From Martelella mediterranea (lineage in GTDB: Bacteria > Pseudomonadota > Alphaproteobacteria > Rhizobiales > Rhizobiaceae), in the NCBI GenBank assembly GCA_003001975.1, contig PVUG01000002.1:124001-188000 (forward strand): a stretch of 64,000 bases of DNA, in the 5' to 3' direction. Below the pieces are notes generated by a model, which saw only the letters and a program-made list of their open reading frames with translations, was not told where the DNA came from and did not search any database. The position numbers and the translations under genes were made by a program. Positions 1 to 9,168 of this stretch are shown one piece after another. Positions within the stretch are counted from its first letter, which is position 1; the number at the start of each line of letters is the position of its first letter.

Positions 1-340
1 ACGGTTTTCCGCTCGCATAGGCAATCGCCTTGCCGCTCATCGCGCCCACAATCAGCCCGCCGATAAGGCCGGGGCCGACAGTTGCGGCAATGCCGTCAAG
101 GTCTTCGAGCGCAACACCGGAGCGCGCAAGCGCCTCGGCAATCAGCCGGTCCATCGCTTCCACATGGGCGCGGGCGGCAATTTCCGGCACCACGCCGCCG
201 AAGGCTGCATGTTCTTCCAGCTGGCTCAGCACCACATCGGCCAGGATTTCACCGCGGCCATCGGCGTCGCGCGCAACAATGGCGGCGGCGGTTTCATCAC
301 AGCTCGATTCAATACCGAGAAAGACAGTCTTCTTGTTCAT
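1..340 (-). CDS. tsaD: tRNA N6-adenosine threonylcarbamoyltransferase TsaD, N-terminal part (cut by window edge)
   Basis: Makes the t6A37 modification of ANN-decoding tRNAs by transferring threonylcarbamoyl to adenosine in the cytoplasm. The first ~113 residues are visible; the rest lies beyond the left edge. They open with the family motif [11 protein letters not shown], and the region around ARAHVEAMD carries the first metal-site histidine. The start is the ATG read from 340. It is divergent from hemC with 71 bases between them, a common arrangement in Rhizobiales. Identification is firm; completeness cannot be judged. Confidence 0.95.
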   Translation of the reverse strand, partial: MNKKTVFLGIESSCDETAAAIVARDADGRGEILADVVLSQLEEHAAFGGVVPEIAARAHVEAMDRLIAEALARSGVALEDLDGIAATVGPGLIGGLIVGAMSGKAIAYASGKP

Positions 341-411
341 GGGCCCAGGCGACATTTGCGGCGGCGCGCAATCCGGTTTACGACATCCCCGGTAACAACG
401 GTGGACGCAGG

Positions 412-1341
412 ATGCAAACGAAACCTTACAGGATCGGCACGCGCGGCAGCCCGCTGGCGCTGGCCCAGGCCCATGAAGCACGCGACCGGCTGATGGCCGC
501 GCATGATCTTTCGCAAGACATGTTCGAGATCGTGGTGCTTTCCACCAAGGGAGACCGGATCACCGACAGGGCGCTGTCGGCTATTGGCGGCAAGGGACTT
601 TTCACCGAAGAGCTGGAAGAACAGCTCACCTCCGGTGAACTCGATTTTGCCGTGCATTCGTCAAAGGACATGCCGACGGCCCTGCCGGACGGGCTCGAAC
701 TCTCCACCTTCCTGCCGCGCGCCGACCCGCGCGATGCCTTTATCGGCCGGGACGTCAAAAAACTCGCCGATCTGCCCCAGGGCGCCGTCGTCGGCTCTTC
801 ATCGTTGAGGCGACAGGCGCTGATTCGCCGGTTGCGGCCGGATATCGAAGTGGTGATTTTCCGCGGTTCGGTGCAGACACGATTGCAGAAACTTGCAGAC
901 GGCGCGGTCGATGGCACGTTTCTCGCCAATGCCGGGCTTCAGCGCCTCGGCATGGAGGATGTGGCAACCGAGGTTTTAAGCGTGCGTGACTTTCTGCCCG
1001 CCCCCGCCCAGGGCGCCATCTGCATCGAGCAACGCAGCGGCGACGCCCGCATCGACGCATTGCTGGCGCCGGTCAATGACGAGGATACGGCCATTGCGGT
1101 TTCCTGCGAACGCGCGTTTCTGGCCGCGCTCGATGGCTCCTGCCGCACGCCGATTGCCGCTTACGCCCGCTGCTTCAACGAGCGTATTTCCTTTTCCGGG
1201 ATGATCCTGACGCCGGACGGCAAAACCGCACACGACATCGTCACCGACGGCATGCAGGCAGAGGCCGAAAAGCTCGGTCGCTGGGCCGGAGAAACGCTGA
1301 AGAAACGCGCCGGCCCCGGCTTTTTCGAAGACTGGACATGA
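412..1341 (+). CDS. hemC: Hydroxymethylbilane synthase (porphobilinogen deaminase)
   Basis: Polymerises four porphobilinogens into hydroxymethylbilane for heme and corrin synthesis. The 309-residue protein has the usual family length. It begins [17 protein letters not shown] and contains the active-site stretch [10 protein letters not shown]. Cys244, in the DGSCRTPI motif, is the expected attachment point of the dipyrromethane cofactor. The frame is open further upstream, but homology begins at this ATG, so I chose 412. hemD follows 4 bases after the stop, indicating co-transcription. Confidence 0.97.
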   Translation: MQTKPYRIGTRGSPLALAQAHEARDRLMAAHDLSQDMFEIVVLSTKGDRITDRALSAIGGKGLFTEELEEQLTSGELDFAVHSSKDMPTALPDGLELSTFLPRADPRDAFIGRDVKKLADLPQGAVVGSSSLRRQALIRRLRPDIEVVIFRGSVQTRLQKLADGAVDGTFLANAGLQRLGMEDVATEVLSVRDFLPAPAQGAICIEQRSGDARIDALLAPVNDEDTAIAVSCERAFLAALDGSCRTPIAAYARCFNERISFSGMILTPDGKTAHDIVTDGMQAEAEKLGRWAGETLKKRAGPGFFEDWT

Positions 1342-1345
1342 CACG

Positions 1346-2065
1346 ATGCGCGTTCTGGTGACCCGTCCCGAGGCAAAGGCAGCGCGCACCTGTGCGCGGC
1401 TTGAGGCCATGGGGCACCAGGCCTTTCAGCTTCCGCTGTTCCAGCCGGTCCATGCCGAGGGCGCGGCGCGCAGAAGCATCGGGCCGGGTTACTGGTCTGC
1501 ACTGGCGGTCACCAGCACCGAAGCCCTTCATGATGTCGTTGCCGACCGCGACGCAGCATCCATGAAGGACCGGCCGCTGTTCGCCGTCGGCAGAAAGACG
1601 GCAGAGGCCGCAAGGAAGGCGGGCTTTACCAATGTTATCGAAGGAAGCGGCACCGGAGAACGTCTCGCCGAAACCATCGCCGCCTCCGATTTCGATCGGG
1701 CCGCGCCGCTTCTCTATCTTGCCGGCTGTCCGCGGGCGCCGTTTTTCGAGCAGGCGCTTGAGCGGCTCAAGGTCGATTTCGAGACAGTGACAGTCTATGT
1801 TATGCAACCGGTCATCAATGTCCCGGCACAGGCCGAAACGCTGCTGAAAAAGGCTAAGCCGGATGCGGTTCTGTTTTACTCGACGGCAGGGGCATCCCGC
1901 TTTTTCGATCTTGTCCGCTGCGAATTGATGGCGGAATTCGGCCTTCATCCGCAATTTCTGTGCCTGAGCGCAGCGGTTGCCGCAGCCATTCCGGAGGCAA
2001 TGTCATCGGCCGTGCGGATTGCCGAAACGCCGGATGAAACCAGCCTGCTTGCCCTTTTGAACTGA
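1346..2065 (+). CDS. hemD: Uroporphyrinogen-III synthase
   Basis: Cyclises hydroxymethylbilane to uroporphyrinogen III with inversion of ring D. The 239-residue protein starts RVLVTRPEAKAARTCARL, the usual HemD opening, and has the VLFYSTAGASRFF segment of the second lobe. HemD sequences diverge strongly, so the call rests on these motifs plus position directly after hemC. A 109-base gap separates it from the mic60-like gene, so the next genes may have their own promoter. Confidence 0.92.
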   Translation: MRVLVTRPEAKAARTCARLEAMGHQAFQLPLFQPVHAEGAARRSIGPGYWSALAVTSTEALHDVVADRDAASMKDRPLFAVGRKTAEAARKAGFTNVIEGSGTGERLAETIAASDFDRAAPLLYLAGCPRAPFFEQALERLKVDFETVTVYVMQPVINVPAQAETLLKKAKPDAVLFYSTAGASRFFDLVRCELMAEFGLHPQFLCLSAAVAAAIPEAMSSAVRIAETPDETSLLALLN

Positions 2066-2174
2066 CGGTTTTGTCCCCGCTTTTGCATAGGCAGGGAACA
2101 ACAACGCCACAAATATCTTTTCTAAACAGCGCGCGCCCTCTAACCTAGCGGCAGCAAGCGCAAAAGAGGTACCC

Positions 2175-3497
2175 ATGGTTTCGGACACGCCGTCACAGCC
2201 CCCGAAGAACGAAAAACACGACGAAAACGCCGTGACGCCAGCAGATGAGGCCGGCCGCGAAGCCGGCACGCCGCCTGTTGCACCGGAGGAGAATGACGCC
2301 GCCGTCAAGACGGCGATGGCCGATGTCGCAGCCGCAATCAAGCGCCATGAAGAACATGGTGCCGAAGAAACGCCCGCCGGAACGGACGGAGAGACAGACG
2401 AAACCGCAGCGGATGATGACAAGCCCGAAACGGCATCCGGCGACGGCAATGCCGCCCCGCCCCCGCCCCCGCCGGCAGATGAAACGCCGCAGGACAAACG
2501 CGGCCCGGGCATTGGCGCTTTTCTGGCCGCAGGCGTTGCCGGCGGCATCATTGCGCTTGCCGGCGCCGCAGCGCTTTCATACGCTGGCCTGCTGGGCCCG
2601 CTTTCCTCATCCTCCGACGGGCTTGAGGACGAGCTTGCGTCCCTGCGCCAGGAGATCACGGCGCTGAAATCCGGCGATCAGTCGAACGCCGTCAGCAGCC
2701 TTCAGTCCGACCTTTCGGCGCTCAAGAGCCAGGTTGAAAGCCTGTCTTCCGGCAGCGACAGCAGTGACAGCGTTGCCGCCCTCCAGCAGCAGCTCGCAAA
2801 ACTTCAGTCTACCGTGCAGTCCGACGCAAGCCGCCTGCAATCGCTTGCTCAGGAGAACCAGACCCTGAAAAGCGATATCGGCTCCGCCCAGCAGACCATG
2901 CAGCAAAAACTCACAGCGCTCGAGCAGAAGGTGAACACGCCCGGCAAGGATCTGGCCGTGGCCCGCGCCATTGCGGCTGCCGGTCTGAAATCGGCCATCG
3001 ACCGGGGGCAGAATTTCGAGACGGCGCTTTCCACCTATGCGCAGGTGGCGCCGCAGGGCACCGACCTTTCCGCCCTCAAATCGCTTGCGGCAAGCGGCGT
3101 GCCGACGCGCGAGGCGCTCACCGAGCAGTTTTCGTCAATTGCCAACAGCATCATCGCAGCCGCCGACCAGCCGCCGCCCGATACCGGCATCTTCGACCGT
3201 CTGGTCGACAGCGCCAAGGGCCTCGTCAATGTCCGTCCTGTCGGCGATGTCGAGGGCGACAGCACGCCGGCGATTGTCGCGCGCATCGAAAATAACCTGA
3301 AACTGGGCAATCTCGAACAGGCCGAGCAGGAGTGGCAAACCCTGCCGGAGGACGCCAAAACGGTTTCGGCGGATTTCGAAAACGCATTGTCTGCCCGCAT
3401 CAAGGCCGATGCACTGGTGTCGGAAACGCTTTCGAGCGCGCTCGGCAGCACCGCCGGCGCACCGGCTGCCGCCCCCCAGTCCACACCGGCCAATTAA
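2175..3497 (+). CDS. Alphaproteobacterial Mic60/mitofilin-like inner membrane protein
   Basis: Probable bacterial relative of the mitochondrial cristae protein Mic60 (COG4223 type), which bends inner membrane and forms contact sites in alphaproteobacteria. The 440-residue protein has an acidic, Pro-rich N-terminus (1-110), a single Gly/Ala-rich membrane helix (~112-140), a long coiled coil (~150-260) and a C-terminal mitofilin-like region (~270-430). The start has an AGAGG ribosome site. hemY follows after 12 bases; the hemCD-mic60-hemY order is conserved in the class. The exact role here is inferred from family and context. Confidence 0.85.
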   Translation: MVSDTPSQPPKNEKHDENAVTPADEAGREAGTPPVAPEENDAAVKTAMADVAAAIKRHEEHGAEETPAGTDGETDETAADDDKPETASGDGNAAPPPPPPADETPQDKRGPGIGAFLAAGVAGGIIALAGAAALSYAGLLGPLSSSSDGLEDELASLRQEITALKSGDQSNAVSSLQSDLSALKSQVESLSSGSDSSDSVAALQQQLAKLQSTVQSDASRLQSLAQENQTLKSDIGSAQQTMQQKLTALEQKVNTPGKDLAVARAIAAAGLKSAIDRGQNFETALSTYAQVAPQGTDLSALKSLAASGVPTREALTEQFSSIANSIIAAADQPPPDTGIFDRLVDSAKGLVNVRPVGDVEGDSTPAIVARIENNLKLGNLEQAEQEWQTLPEDAKTVSADFENALSARIKADALVSETLSSALGSTAGAPAAAPQSTPAN

Positions 3498-3509
3498 GGA
3501 GGGTACGAT

Positions 3510-5384
3510 ATGATCAGACTGCTCATCGGACTGCTGTTTTTCCTGATCGCCGTTCTCGCCTTCGCACTCGGGTTCGCATGGCTTGCCGACCGCCCCGGGG
3601 AACTGACGCTGACATGGCAGGGCCAATTGTTCCAGACCCCGCTGACCACAGCCCTTGCATTGCTGATCGCGCTGATTTTTGTGGTCATGGTGGTCTGGTG
3701 GTTGATCAGTGCGCTGTGGACCTCGCCCAACAGCGTGCGCCGCTATTTCCGCGCCCGCAAGCGCGATCGCGGCTATCAGGCGATTTCCACCGGACTGATT
3801 GCGGCCGGTTCCGGCAATCTGGTGATGGCGCGCAAGATGAGCACCCGCGCGCATGCCCTGCTCAGTGTCGATCAGGAACCGCTGATCCATGTTCTCGACG
3901 CGCAAGTGGCCCTGATTGAGGGCAACCACGACAAGGCCCGGCAACTGTTTGAAGCCATGGCCGACGACCCCGAGACCCAGGAACTCGGCCTGCGCGGCCT
4001 TTATCTGGAAGCCAAACGGGTCGGCGCGGATGAAGCGGCACAGCAATATGCCGAACGCGCGGCCGACAAGGCGCCCTATCTCGCATGGGCGGCGAAGGCC
4101 ACGCTTGAAAGCCGCACCCGACAGGGCCGCTGGGACGATGCCATTCGCCTGCTCGACCAGCAGCGCTCCGCCAAGGTGACCGACAAGCAGGAATCCGCCC
4201 GCCTCAAGGCCGTGTTGCTGACGGCTCGCGCCGAGAGCAAGCTCGATACCGACCAGAAGGGCGCTGCCGCCGATGCGCTTCAGGCGCTCAAGCTGCGCGA
4301 CGACTTCCACCCCGCCGCGATCATCGCCGCCAAGGCCTATCTTGCACAGGGCAACCTCAGGAAATCCGCCGGTGTTCTGGAGATGGTGTGGAAGAAGGAG
4401 CCGCATCCGCAGACCGGCGCGCTTTACGTGCGGGCACGCGGCGGCGACACCGCCGTCGACCGTCTGAAGCGGGCTGAAAAGCTTGAAGGCATGAAGCCCA
4501 ACAACCCGATCTCTCTGATGGTGGTTGCCCGCGCGGCACTGGACGCCCGCGAATTTGAAAAGGCCCGGACCAAGGCGGAGGCCGCAGCGCGCATGCAATC
4601 GCGCGAAAGCGCCTTCCTGCTGCTGGCCGATATCGAGGAAGCCGAAACCGGCGATCAGGGACGCATACGCCACTGGATGGCTCAGGCGCTGCGCGCCGAA
4701 CGCGACCCGACCTGGGTCGCCGACGGTCTCGTTTCGGAATACTGGCGCCCCTATTCGCCGGCAACCGGCAAGCTCGATGCCTTCGAATGGAAGGTGCCTT
4801 ACGGCGCCATCGAAGGCCCGGTCGAGGAAGGATCGGCATCGCGTCTGGATGAAGCGCTGAAAAGCCTGCCGCCCGTCGGCGGTGTCAAGCCGGATGAGGA
4901 AAAGCCCGCCGACGACACCGCGCCGATCTTCGATGACGCCGCGGAGACCAAAGCAGAGGCCCGCGCAAGCGATGAACCGCAAGCGCCGACCGGTGACAGG
5001 CCGGCCGGGCCGACGGTGATCGACGCCGCAGCCGCAGCCCCTGCAGCCGTTGCCGAAGCAGCGCATATCGCCGACACGGAAGAAACGGACCGCGACGCAA
5101 AAGCCGCCGAGGATGACGAAGAAAAGCCGCAGCCGGCAGAACAGCAAGAGGCCGAGACCTCTCCGGTTGCTTCAGGAACGGAAGACGCATCCGATACCAC
5201 ACAGACGGCGGAAGACGACATTGCCCCGCCGCGCCCGACCGAAAGCGGAGCCGATGAAACGGATGATGACACCGATGAAAAGTCCGGCCTTTCGCCTTTT
5301 GGAGGCCGGACACCCGATGATCCCGGCATTTCCGACAGTGACGACGACGATGCACCGCCACCGAAAAAACGCAGGTTTTTCTGA
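3510..5384 (+). CDS. hemY: HemY-type TPR membrane protein with long acidic tail
   Basis: Member of the HemY_N/TPR family, found beside heme genes in Proteobacteria; no enzymatic activity is established. Two membrane helices (about 1-25 and 45-68) precede a HemY_N region and TPR-like helical repeats (~90-430). From about 450 the chain becomes a low-complexity Glu/Asp/Ala/Pro tail that ends in a basic KKRRFF. This makes 624 residues, longer than the roughly 400 of gammaproteobacterial HemY. A strong AAGGAGGG site precedes the ATG. Transcribed with the mic60-like gene. Confidence 0.88.
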   Translation: MIRLLIGLLFFLIAVLAFALGFAWLADRPGELTLTWQGQLFQTPLTTALALLIALIFVVMVVWWLISALWTSPNSVRRYFRARKRDRGYQAISTGLIAAGSGNLVMARKMSTRAHALLSVDQEPLIHVLDAQVALIEGNHDKARQLFEAMADDPETQELGLRGLYLEAKRVGADEAAQQYAERAADKAPYLAWAAKATLESRTRQGRWDDAIRLLDQQRSAKVTDKQESARLKAVLLTARAESKLDTDQKGAAADALQALKLRDDFHPAAIIAAKAYLAQGNLRKSAGVLEMVWKKEPHPQTGALYVRARGGDTAVDRLKRAEKLEGMKPNNPISLMVVARAALDAREFEKARTKAEAAARMQSRESAFLLLADIEEAETGDQGRIRHWMAQALRAERDPTWVADGLVSEYWRPYSPATGKLDAFEWKVPYGAIEGPVEEGSASRLDEALKSLPPVGGVKPDEEKPADDTAPIFDDAAETKAEARASDEPQAPTGDRPAGPTVIDAAAAAPAAVAEAAHIADTEETDRDAKAAEDDEEKPQPAEQQEAETSPVASGTEDASDTTQTAEDDIAPPRPTESGADETDDDTDEKSGLSPFGGRTPDDPGISDSDDDDAPPPKKRRFF

Positions 5385-5504
5385 AGACCTGCCATAACAA
5401 TTATCATAACTGTAATTTGACCGTGCGGGTGCAATTCGCCTATTGGCGAATGACCGGCCGCGCGCCATGATGTTTTCCGATCCAAGAGCAAGGCATTTTC
5501 CCGT

Positions 5505-5990
5505 ATGTTCGAAAAAATCAGCAGGTTCCTGCAGGACATCACCACCGACGCCGAGGACGGCAATGATCGCCCTAATGATGCCCGCGTTGCCGTGGTCGCG
5601 CTCTGCTATCAGGTCATGGAAGCCGATGGCGTGATCAGCGAAAGCGAACAGAAGCGCCTCAGGGAGCTGATGGAAAACCAGTACGGGCTGCGTGGTTCCG
5701 GTCTGGACGATCTGATTGCCGCCGGTGAGGAAGCCGGCAGCGAGGCCGTCGATTTCTACCGCTTTACCTCCGATGTGAAACGGCATCTCGATGAAGACCA
5801 GCGCATCAAGCTGATCGGCCTGCTCTGGGACATCGCCTATGCCGATGGCAGCCGCAGCGAGATGGAAGACAATGTCGTGTGGCGCATTGCCGAGCTGATC
5901 GGCGTTTCGGGCCGTGACCGCGTGCTGGAACGGCAGGATGCCTTGAAGCGTGCATCGATTTCGGACGAGAAAGACATCAACACCCAATGA
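5505..5990 (+). CDS. TerB-family protein
   Basis: Acidic 161-residue cytoplasmic protein of the TerB/DjlA-N fold. It contains the typical VAVVALCYQVMEADG stretch followed by a second DIAYADGSRSEMED repeat, both resembling the acidic metal-binding helices of TerB. TerB proteins are linked to tellurite or stress responses, but isolated copies like this have no proven role. The stop overlaps the start of the amidotransferase by 4 bases, so the two are probably translationally coupled. Confidence 0.85.
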   Translation: MFEKISRFLQDITTDAEDGNDRPNDARVAVVALCYQVMEADGVISESEQKRLRELMENQYGLRGSGLDDLIAAGEEAGSEAVDFYRFTSDVKRHLDEDQRIKLIGLLWDIAYADGSRSEMEDNVVWRIAELIGVSGRDRVLERQDALKRASISDEKDINTQ

Positions 5991-6691
5991 CCGACAGAAG
6001 AAAACCTGTTCTGATCATTCTCCATCAGGAGCGCTCGACGCCCGGCCGGGTCGGCCAGCTTCTGATGCAGAAGCATTTTGCCCTCGACATCCGCCGCCCT
6101 GCCCTCGGCGATCCGCTGCCGGAAACACTGGCAGATCATTCCGGCGCCGTGGTTTTCGGCGGTCCGATGAGCGCCAATGACAATGAGGACTATGTCCGGC
6201 GCGAAATCGACTGGCTCGATATTCCGCTGAAGGAAAACCGCCCGTTTCTCGGCATCTGTCTCGGCGCGCAGATGCTGGCGCGTCACCTCGGCGCCAAGGT
6301 CTATGCCAATCATGACGAGTCGGTGGAAATCGGCTGGTACCCGATCGAGGCCACCAATAATGGCCGCCTGTTGATGAAACAGTGGCCCTCCATGGTCTAC
6401 CAGTTTCACCGCGAAGGCTTCGAGCTGCCGCACGGGGCCGAACTGCTGGCGCGCGGCGATCTCTACCCCAACCAGGCCTACCGCTATGGCAACAAGGCGT
6501 ATGGTGTGCAATTCCACGCCGAACTGACCCGGATGATGATGCAGCGCTGGGTGGTGCATGGCGCAAGCCGTTTCACGCTGCCCAAGGCCCAGCCCGGCAA
6601 CCAGCATCTGGAAGGCCGCATGTTGCATGATCGCGCGCTGAAAGCCTGGCTCGACGGTTTCCTCGATATCGTCTTCGAGGAAGCCGGCTGA
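5987..6691 (+). CDS. Class I glutamine amidotransferase (GMP synthase-like)
   Basis: A 234-residue stand-alone glutaminase domain related to the N-terminal domain of GMP synthase. The nucleophile is Cys91 in GICLGAQM, and the VQFHAEL segment supplies the catalytic His/Glu. There is no synthase domain, so it is not GuaA; relatives act on gamma-glutamyl compounds or remain uncharacterised. It overlaps the TerB-like gene by 4 bases and ends 14 bases before the convergent MFS gene. Confidence 0.88.
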   Translation: MTDRRKPVLIILHQERSTPGRVGQLLMQKHFALDIRRPALGDPLPETLADHSGAVVFGGPMSANDNEDYVRREIDWLDIPLKENRPFLGICLGAQMLARHLGAKVYANHDESVEIGWYPIEATNNGRLLMKQWPSMVYQFHREGFELPHGAELLARGDLYPNQAYRYGNKAYGVQFHAELTRMMMQRWVVHGASRFTLPKAQPGNQHLEGRMLHDRALKAWLDGFLDIVFEEAG

Positions 6692-6705
6692 ACCTGACGG
6701 CAGCC

Positions 6706-7953
6706 CTACCGACCGACAAGATGATCGGGCGTTTCCAGACTGTCGATTTTCCTCAGCTTGGTGAACTTCATCGCCCAGATGCCGGCAACGGCCAGCGAAC
6801 CGACGCCGCCGAACAGCACGGCAGGCACCGCACCGATGACATGGGCCATGGAACCGGCACGGAATTCGCCGAGTTCATTCGAGGCGCCGACAAACACCAT
6901 GTTGACGGCATTGACGCGGCCACGCAGCTCATCCGGGGTCCACAGCGCGATCAGGGTTTCGCGTACATAGACCGAAATCATGTCCGCCCCGCCCATGACC
7001 GCAAGGGCCGCAATCGAAATCCACGGGCTAGCCGAAAGGCCGAAGACAATCGTCGACAGGCCGAACACGGCAACGCCGGCAAACATGTAATAACCGGCAT
7101 GGTGGCGGATCGGCACGCTGGCAAGCACAAGCGCCACCAGCACCCCGCCGACACCCGGTGCGGCACGCAGCAGGCCAAGCCCCCAGGGGCCGAGTTCCAG
7201 GATGTCGCGCGCAAAAACCGGCATCAGGGCCACTGCACCGCCAAGCAGGACCACGAAGAGATCGAGCGAAATGGCCCCGAGCACGACCTTTTCCGAGGTG
7301 ATGAAACGGAACCCGGCGAGGATGCTCTCCACAGATACGGCGGTATGCGGCCTGCGGCTTTCAGGTTTCGGCACCATGACCATCAGCACCGTGCCACCGG
7401 CGAAAAACACAAGGGCGGTCGAATAGGCAAGGGCTGCGCCGCCGCCATAGAGCAAACCGCCGGCCACCGGCCCGACAATCGAGGCGATCTGCCACGATGA
7501 CGAATTCCAGGCGATCGCATTTGCCAGGTCCTTTTCCGGCACGAGGTTCGGCGCAAGTGACTGCAGCGCGGGACCGGAAAAGGCGCGCTCGGTTCCGAAG
7601 ACCACCAGCAATGCGAAGACCGGCCAGGGCGAAAAGAGGCCAAAGACCGTGATCGTCAGCAATGTCGCGGCGCAGGCCGTCGCCACGCCGAAGCAGATCG
7701 CCGCAATCATGCGGCGGTTGTAGCGATCGGCAACCGTGCCGGTCACCAGTGTGAGAAACAGCGACGGCAGGAACTGAAACAGCCCGATCAGGCCAAGATA
7801 GAAGGCGTTTCCGGTCTCGTCATACATCTGCCATCCGACAGCGACCGAAACGATCTGGACGGCAAATGTGCCGAGGAAACGCGAAAGGAAATAGAGAGCA
7901 TAGGCTCGGTGGCGGAATGCATCGAAACGCGCGCCGGTCTCTGAGTTGAGCAT
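6706..7953 (-). CDS. MFS transporter, EntS-like exporter
   Basis: A 415-residue, 12-helix major facilitator protein. It opens with FDAFRHRAYALYFLSRFLGTFAVQ and has the loop 2-3 motif GTVADRYNRRM, as in the EntS/MFS_3 family of siderophore and drug exporters. The substrate cannot be read from sequence. Convergent with the amidotransferase and divergent from the yggT-like gene; the 141-base intergenic region carries a TTTAGA-N8-TCTAAA dyad. Confidence 0.85.
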   Translation of the reverse strand: MLNSETGARFDAFRHRAYALYFLSRFLGTFAVQIVSVAVGWQMYDETGNAFYLGLIGLFQFLPSLFLTLVTGTVADRYNRRMIAAICFGVATACAATLLTITVFGLFSPWPVFALLVVFGTERAFSGPALQSLAPNLVPEKDLANAIAWNSSSWQIASIVGPVAGGLLYGGGAALAYSTALVFFAGGTVLMVMVPKPESRRPHTAVSVESILAGFRFITSEKVVLGAISLDLFVVLLGGAVALMPVFARDILELGPWGLGLLRAAPGVGGVLVALVLASVPIRHHAGYYMFAGVAVFGLSTIVFGLSASPWISIAALAVMGGADMISVYVRETLIALWTPDELRGRVNAVNMVFVGASNELGEFRAGSMAHVIGAVPAVLFGGVGSLAVAGIWAMKFTKLRKIDSLETPDHLVGR

Positions 7954-8045
7954 CTGTATTCAGGCTTTCCGGAAAAGACGAGAAACAGGGCCGTCACCGG
8001 TCTTCGATCGATCAAAACCAATGAAAACCGTCCCCCCCTTGCCCG

Positions 8046-8065
8046 TTTAGATTTGAATGTCTAAA
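8046..8065. promoter_or_regulatory. Dyad TTTAGA-N8-TCTAAA between MFS and yggT genes
   Basis: Perfect 6-bp arms with an 8-base spacer, 30 bases before the yggT start and in the shared upstream region of the divergent exporter. It resembles an operator. The half-site recalls the rhizobial iron-control element, but the spacing differs, so no regulator is assigned. Confidence 0.35.
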
Positions 8066-8094
8066 TGATTGCAAGGAAAAAACAGGAGTTATTC

Positions 8095-8385
8095 ATGATC
8101 GCGCTATTCGAGACGATTTTCTACGCACTTGAGATATATAAGTGGGTAATCATCGCCAGCGCCATATTCTCCTGGCTCTACGCGTTCAACATCATCAACG
8201 CCCATAGCGAGTTCATCAACTCGATCGGCCGTGCGCTCTACGCCGTCACCGAACCGGTCTATCGCCCGATCCGCAACTTCCTGCCGAACCTCGGCGGTAT
8301 CGACATTTCGCCGGTGATCGTGCTGCTGATCGTGTTCTTCCTGCAGCGCCTGATCCTGACGGGCGTGATCCCGCGTCTTTACTGA
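8095..8385 (+). CDS. YggT family membrane protein
   Basis: A 96-residue protein with two hydrophobic segments (about 1-30 and 65-92) around a loop containing [13 protein letters not shown], diagnostic of the YggT family. The role is uncertain; relatives are tied to cell division, osmotic tolerance or membrane protein assembly. An in-frame ATG 30 bases upstream exists, but only the ATG at 8095 has a ribosome site (AGGAG, 7 bases before). A strong terminator follows. Confidence 0.88.
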   Translation: MIALFETIFYALEIYKWVIIASAIFSWLYAFNIINAHSEFINSIGRALYAVTEPVYRPIRNFLPNLGGIDISPVIVLLIVFFLQRLILTGVIPRLY

Positions 8386-8400
8386 GATCCCGACACAGAA

Positions 8401-8426
8401 ATGTCCGGGAGATCAAACCCGGACAT
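8401..8426. other. Hairpin after yggT (9-bp perfect stem)
   Basis: ATGTCCGGG and CCCGGACAT flank an 8-base loop, 15 bases after the yggT stop. No T-run follows, so on its own it is not a typical intrinsic terminator. It may protect the 3' end of the message or act with the hairpin at 8455. Confidence 0.5.
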
Positions 8427-8454
8427 GACAGTGCGGCACACAGACTGCGACGTC

Positions 8455-8491
8455 AATAACGGCCGAAAGACTGCCAATCGGCCGTTATTTT
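8455..8491. terminator. Rho-independent terminator between yggT and ppa
   Basis: A perfect 12-bp stem (8455-8466 with 8478-8489) closes an 11-base loop and runs into TTTT on the plus strand. It lies between convergent yggT and ppa and begins with A/T pairs, so it can serve both directions. Confidence 0.8.
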
Positions 8492-8501
8492 GTCAAAGGG
8501 C

Positions 8502-9035
8502 TCAGCCCTTTTGTTTGGCGCGTTCGATGGCTTCGACGATCAGCTTCTTGGATTCGTTGACATCGTGCCAGCCGAAGATCTTGACCCACTTGCCGGGCTC
8601 CAGATCCTTGTAGTGCTCGAAGAAGTGCTCGACCTGCTTCAGCTGAATTTCCGGAATGTCGGTGAAATTTTCCACCTTGTCGAAGCGGGCGCTGACTTCC
8701 TGGGAGGGAACGGCAATGATCTTCTCGTCCTTGCCGGAATTGTCTTCCATCATCATCACGCCGATCGGGCGGACATTGATCACGCAGCCGGGCATCAGCG
8801 GACGGAAGTTGCAGATCAGGACGTCGATCGGGTCGCCGTCGTCGGACAGCGTGTGCGGCACAAAGCCGTAATTGCCGGGATACATCATCGGCGTATAGAG
8901 AAAACGGTCAACGACCAGAACGCCAGCGTCCTTGTCCATTTCGTACTTGATGGGCTGGCCGCCCATCGGCACTTCGACAATAACGTTGATATCGTCCGGC
9001 GGGTTATTGCCGATGGAAATCGCTTCAATACGCAT
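8502..9035 (-). CDS. ppa: Inorganic pyrophosphatase (family I)
   Basis: Hydrolyses pyrophosphate to two phosphates, pulling biosynthetic reactions forward. The 177-residue protein has the length of bacterial family I enzymes. The DDGDPIDVL signature supplies metal-binding aspartates, and [11 protein letters not shown] and KDEKIIAVP are also present. The start is the ATG at 9035, preceded by GGAGG at 6 bases; a start 12 bases further up lacks that spacing. The stop codon lies within a short AAAGGGC/GCCCTTT hairpin. Confidence 0.97.
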   Translation of the reverse strand: MRIEAISIGNNPPDDINVIVEVPMGGQPIKYEMDKDAGVLVVDRFLYTPMMYPGNYGFVPHTLSDDGDPIDVLICNFRPLMPGCVINVRPIGVMMMEDNSGKDEKIIAVPSQEVSARFDKVENFTDIPEIQLKQVEHFFEHYKDLEPGKWVKIFGWHDVNESKKLIVEAIERAKQKG

Positions 9036-9168
9036 TCGTGCCTCCAAACAGGGAAAATATCGCGCCTTGGATAATCAACTTGGCCCGACAAAGCAATAAC
9101 GCGAAATGACTTCTGCCAATTTCGAAGCGCGAAGATCTGTGCGGTGCACAAAAGCAGGTAACCCGCCG

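Noticed and set aside
3135-5147. 670-codon open frame on the minus strand opposite hemY
   Set aside because: It is a high-GC antisense shadow: the plus frame has clear membrane helices, TPR repeats and a strong ribosome site, while the minus frame has no recognisable motif and a Gly/Arg/Cys-rich composition.
8046-8065. Irr/iron control element (ICE) upstream of the EntS-like exporter
   Set aside because: The arms TTTAGA/TCTAAA fit but the 8-base spacer does not match the 17-bp ICE form as I know it; listed only as an unassigned dyad.
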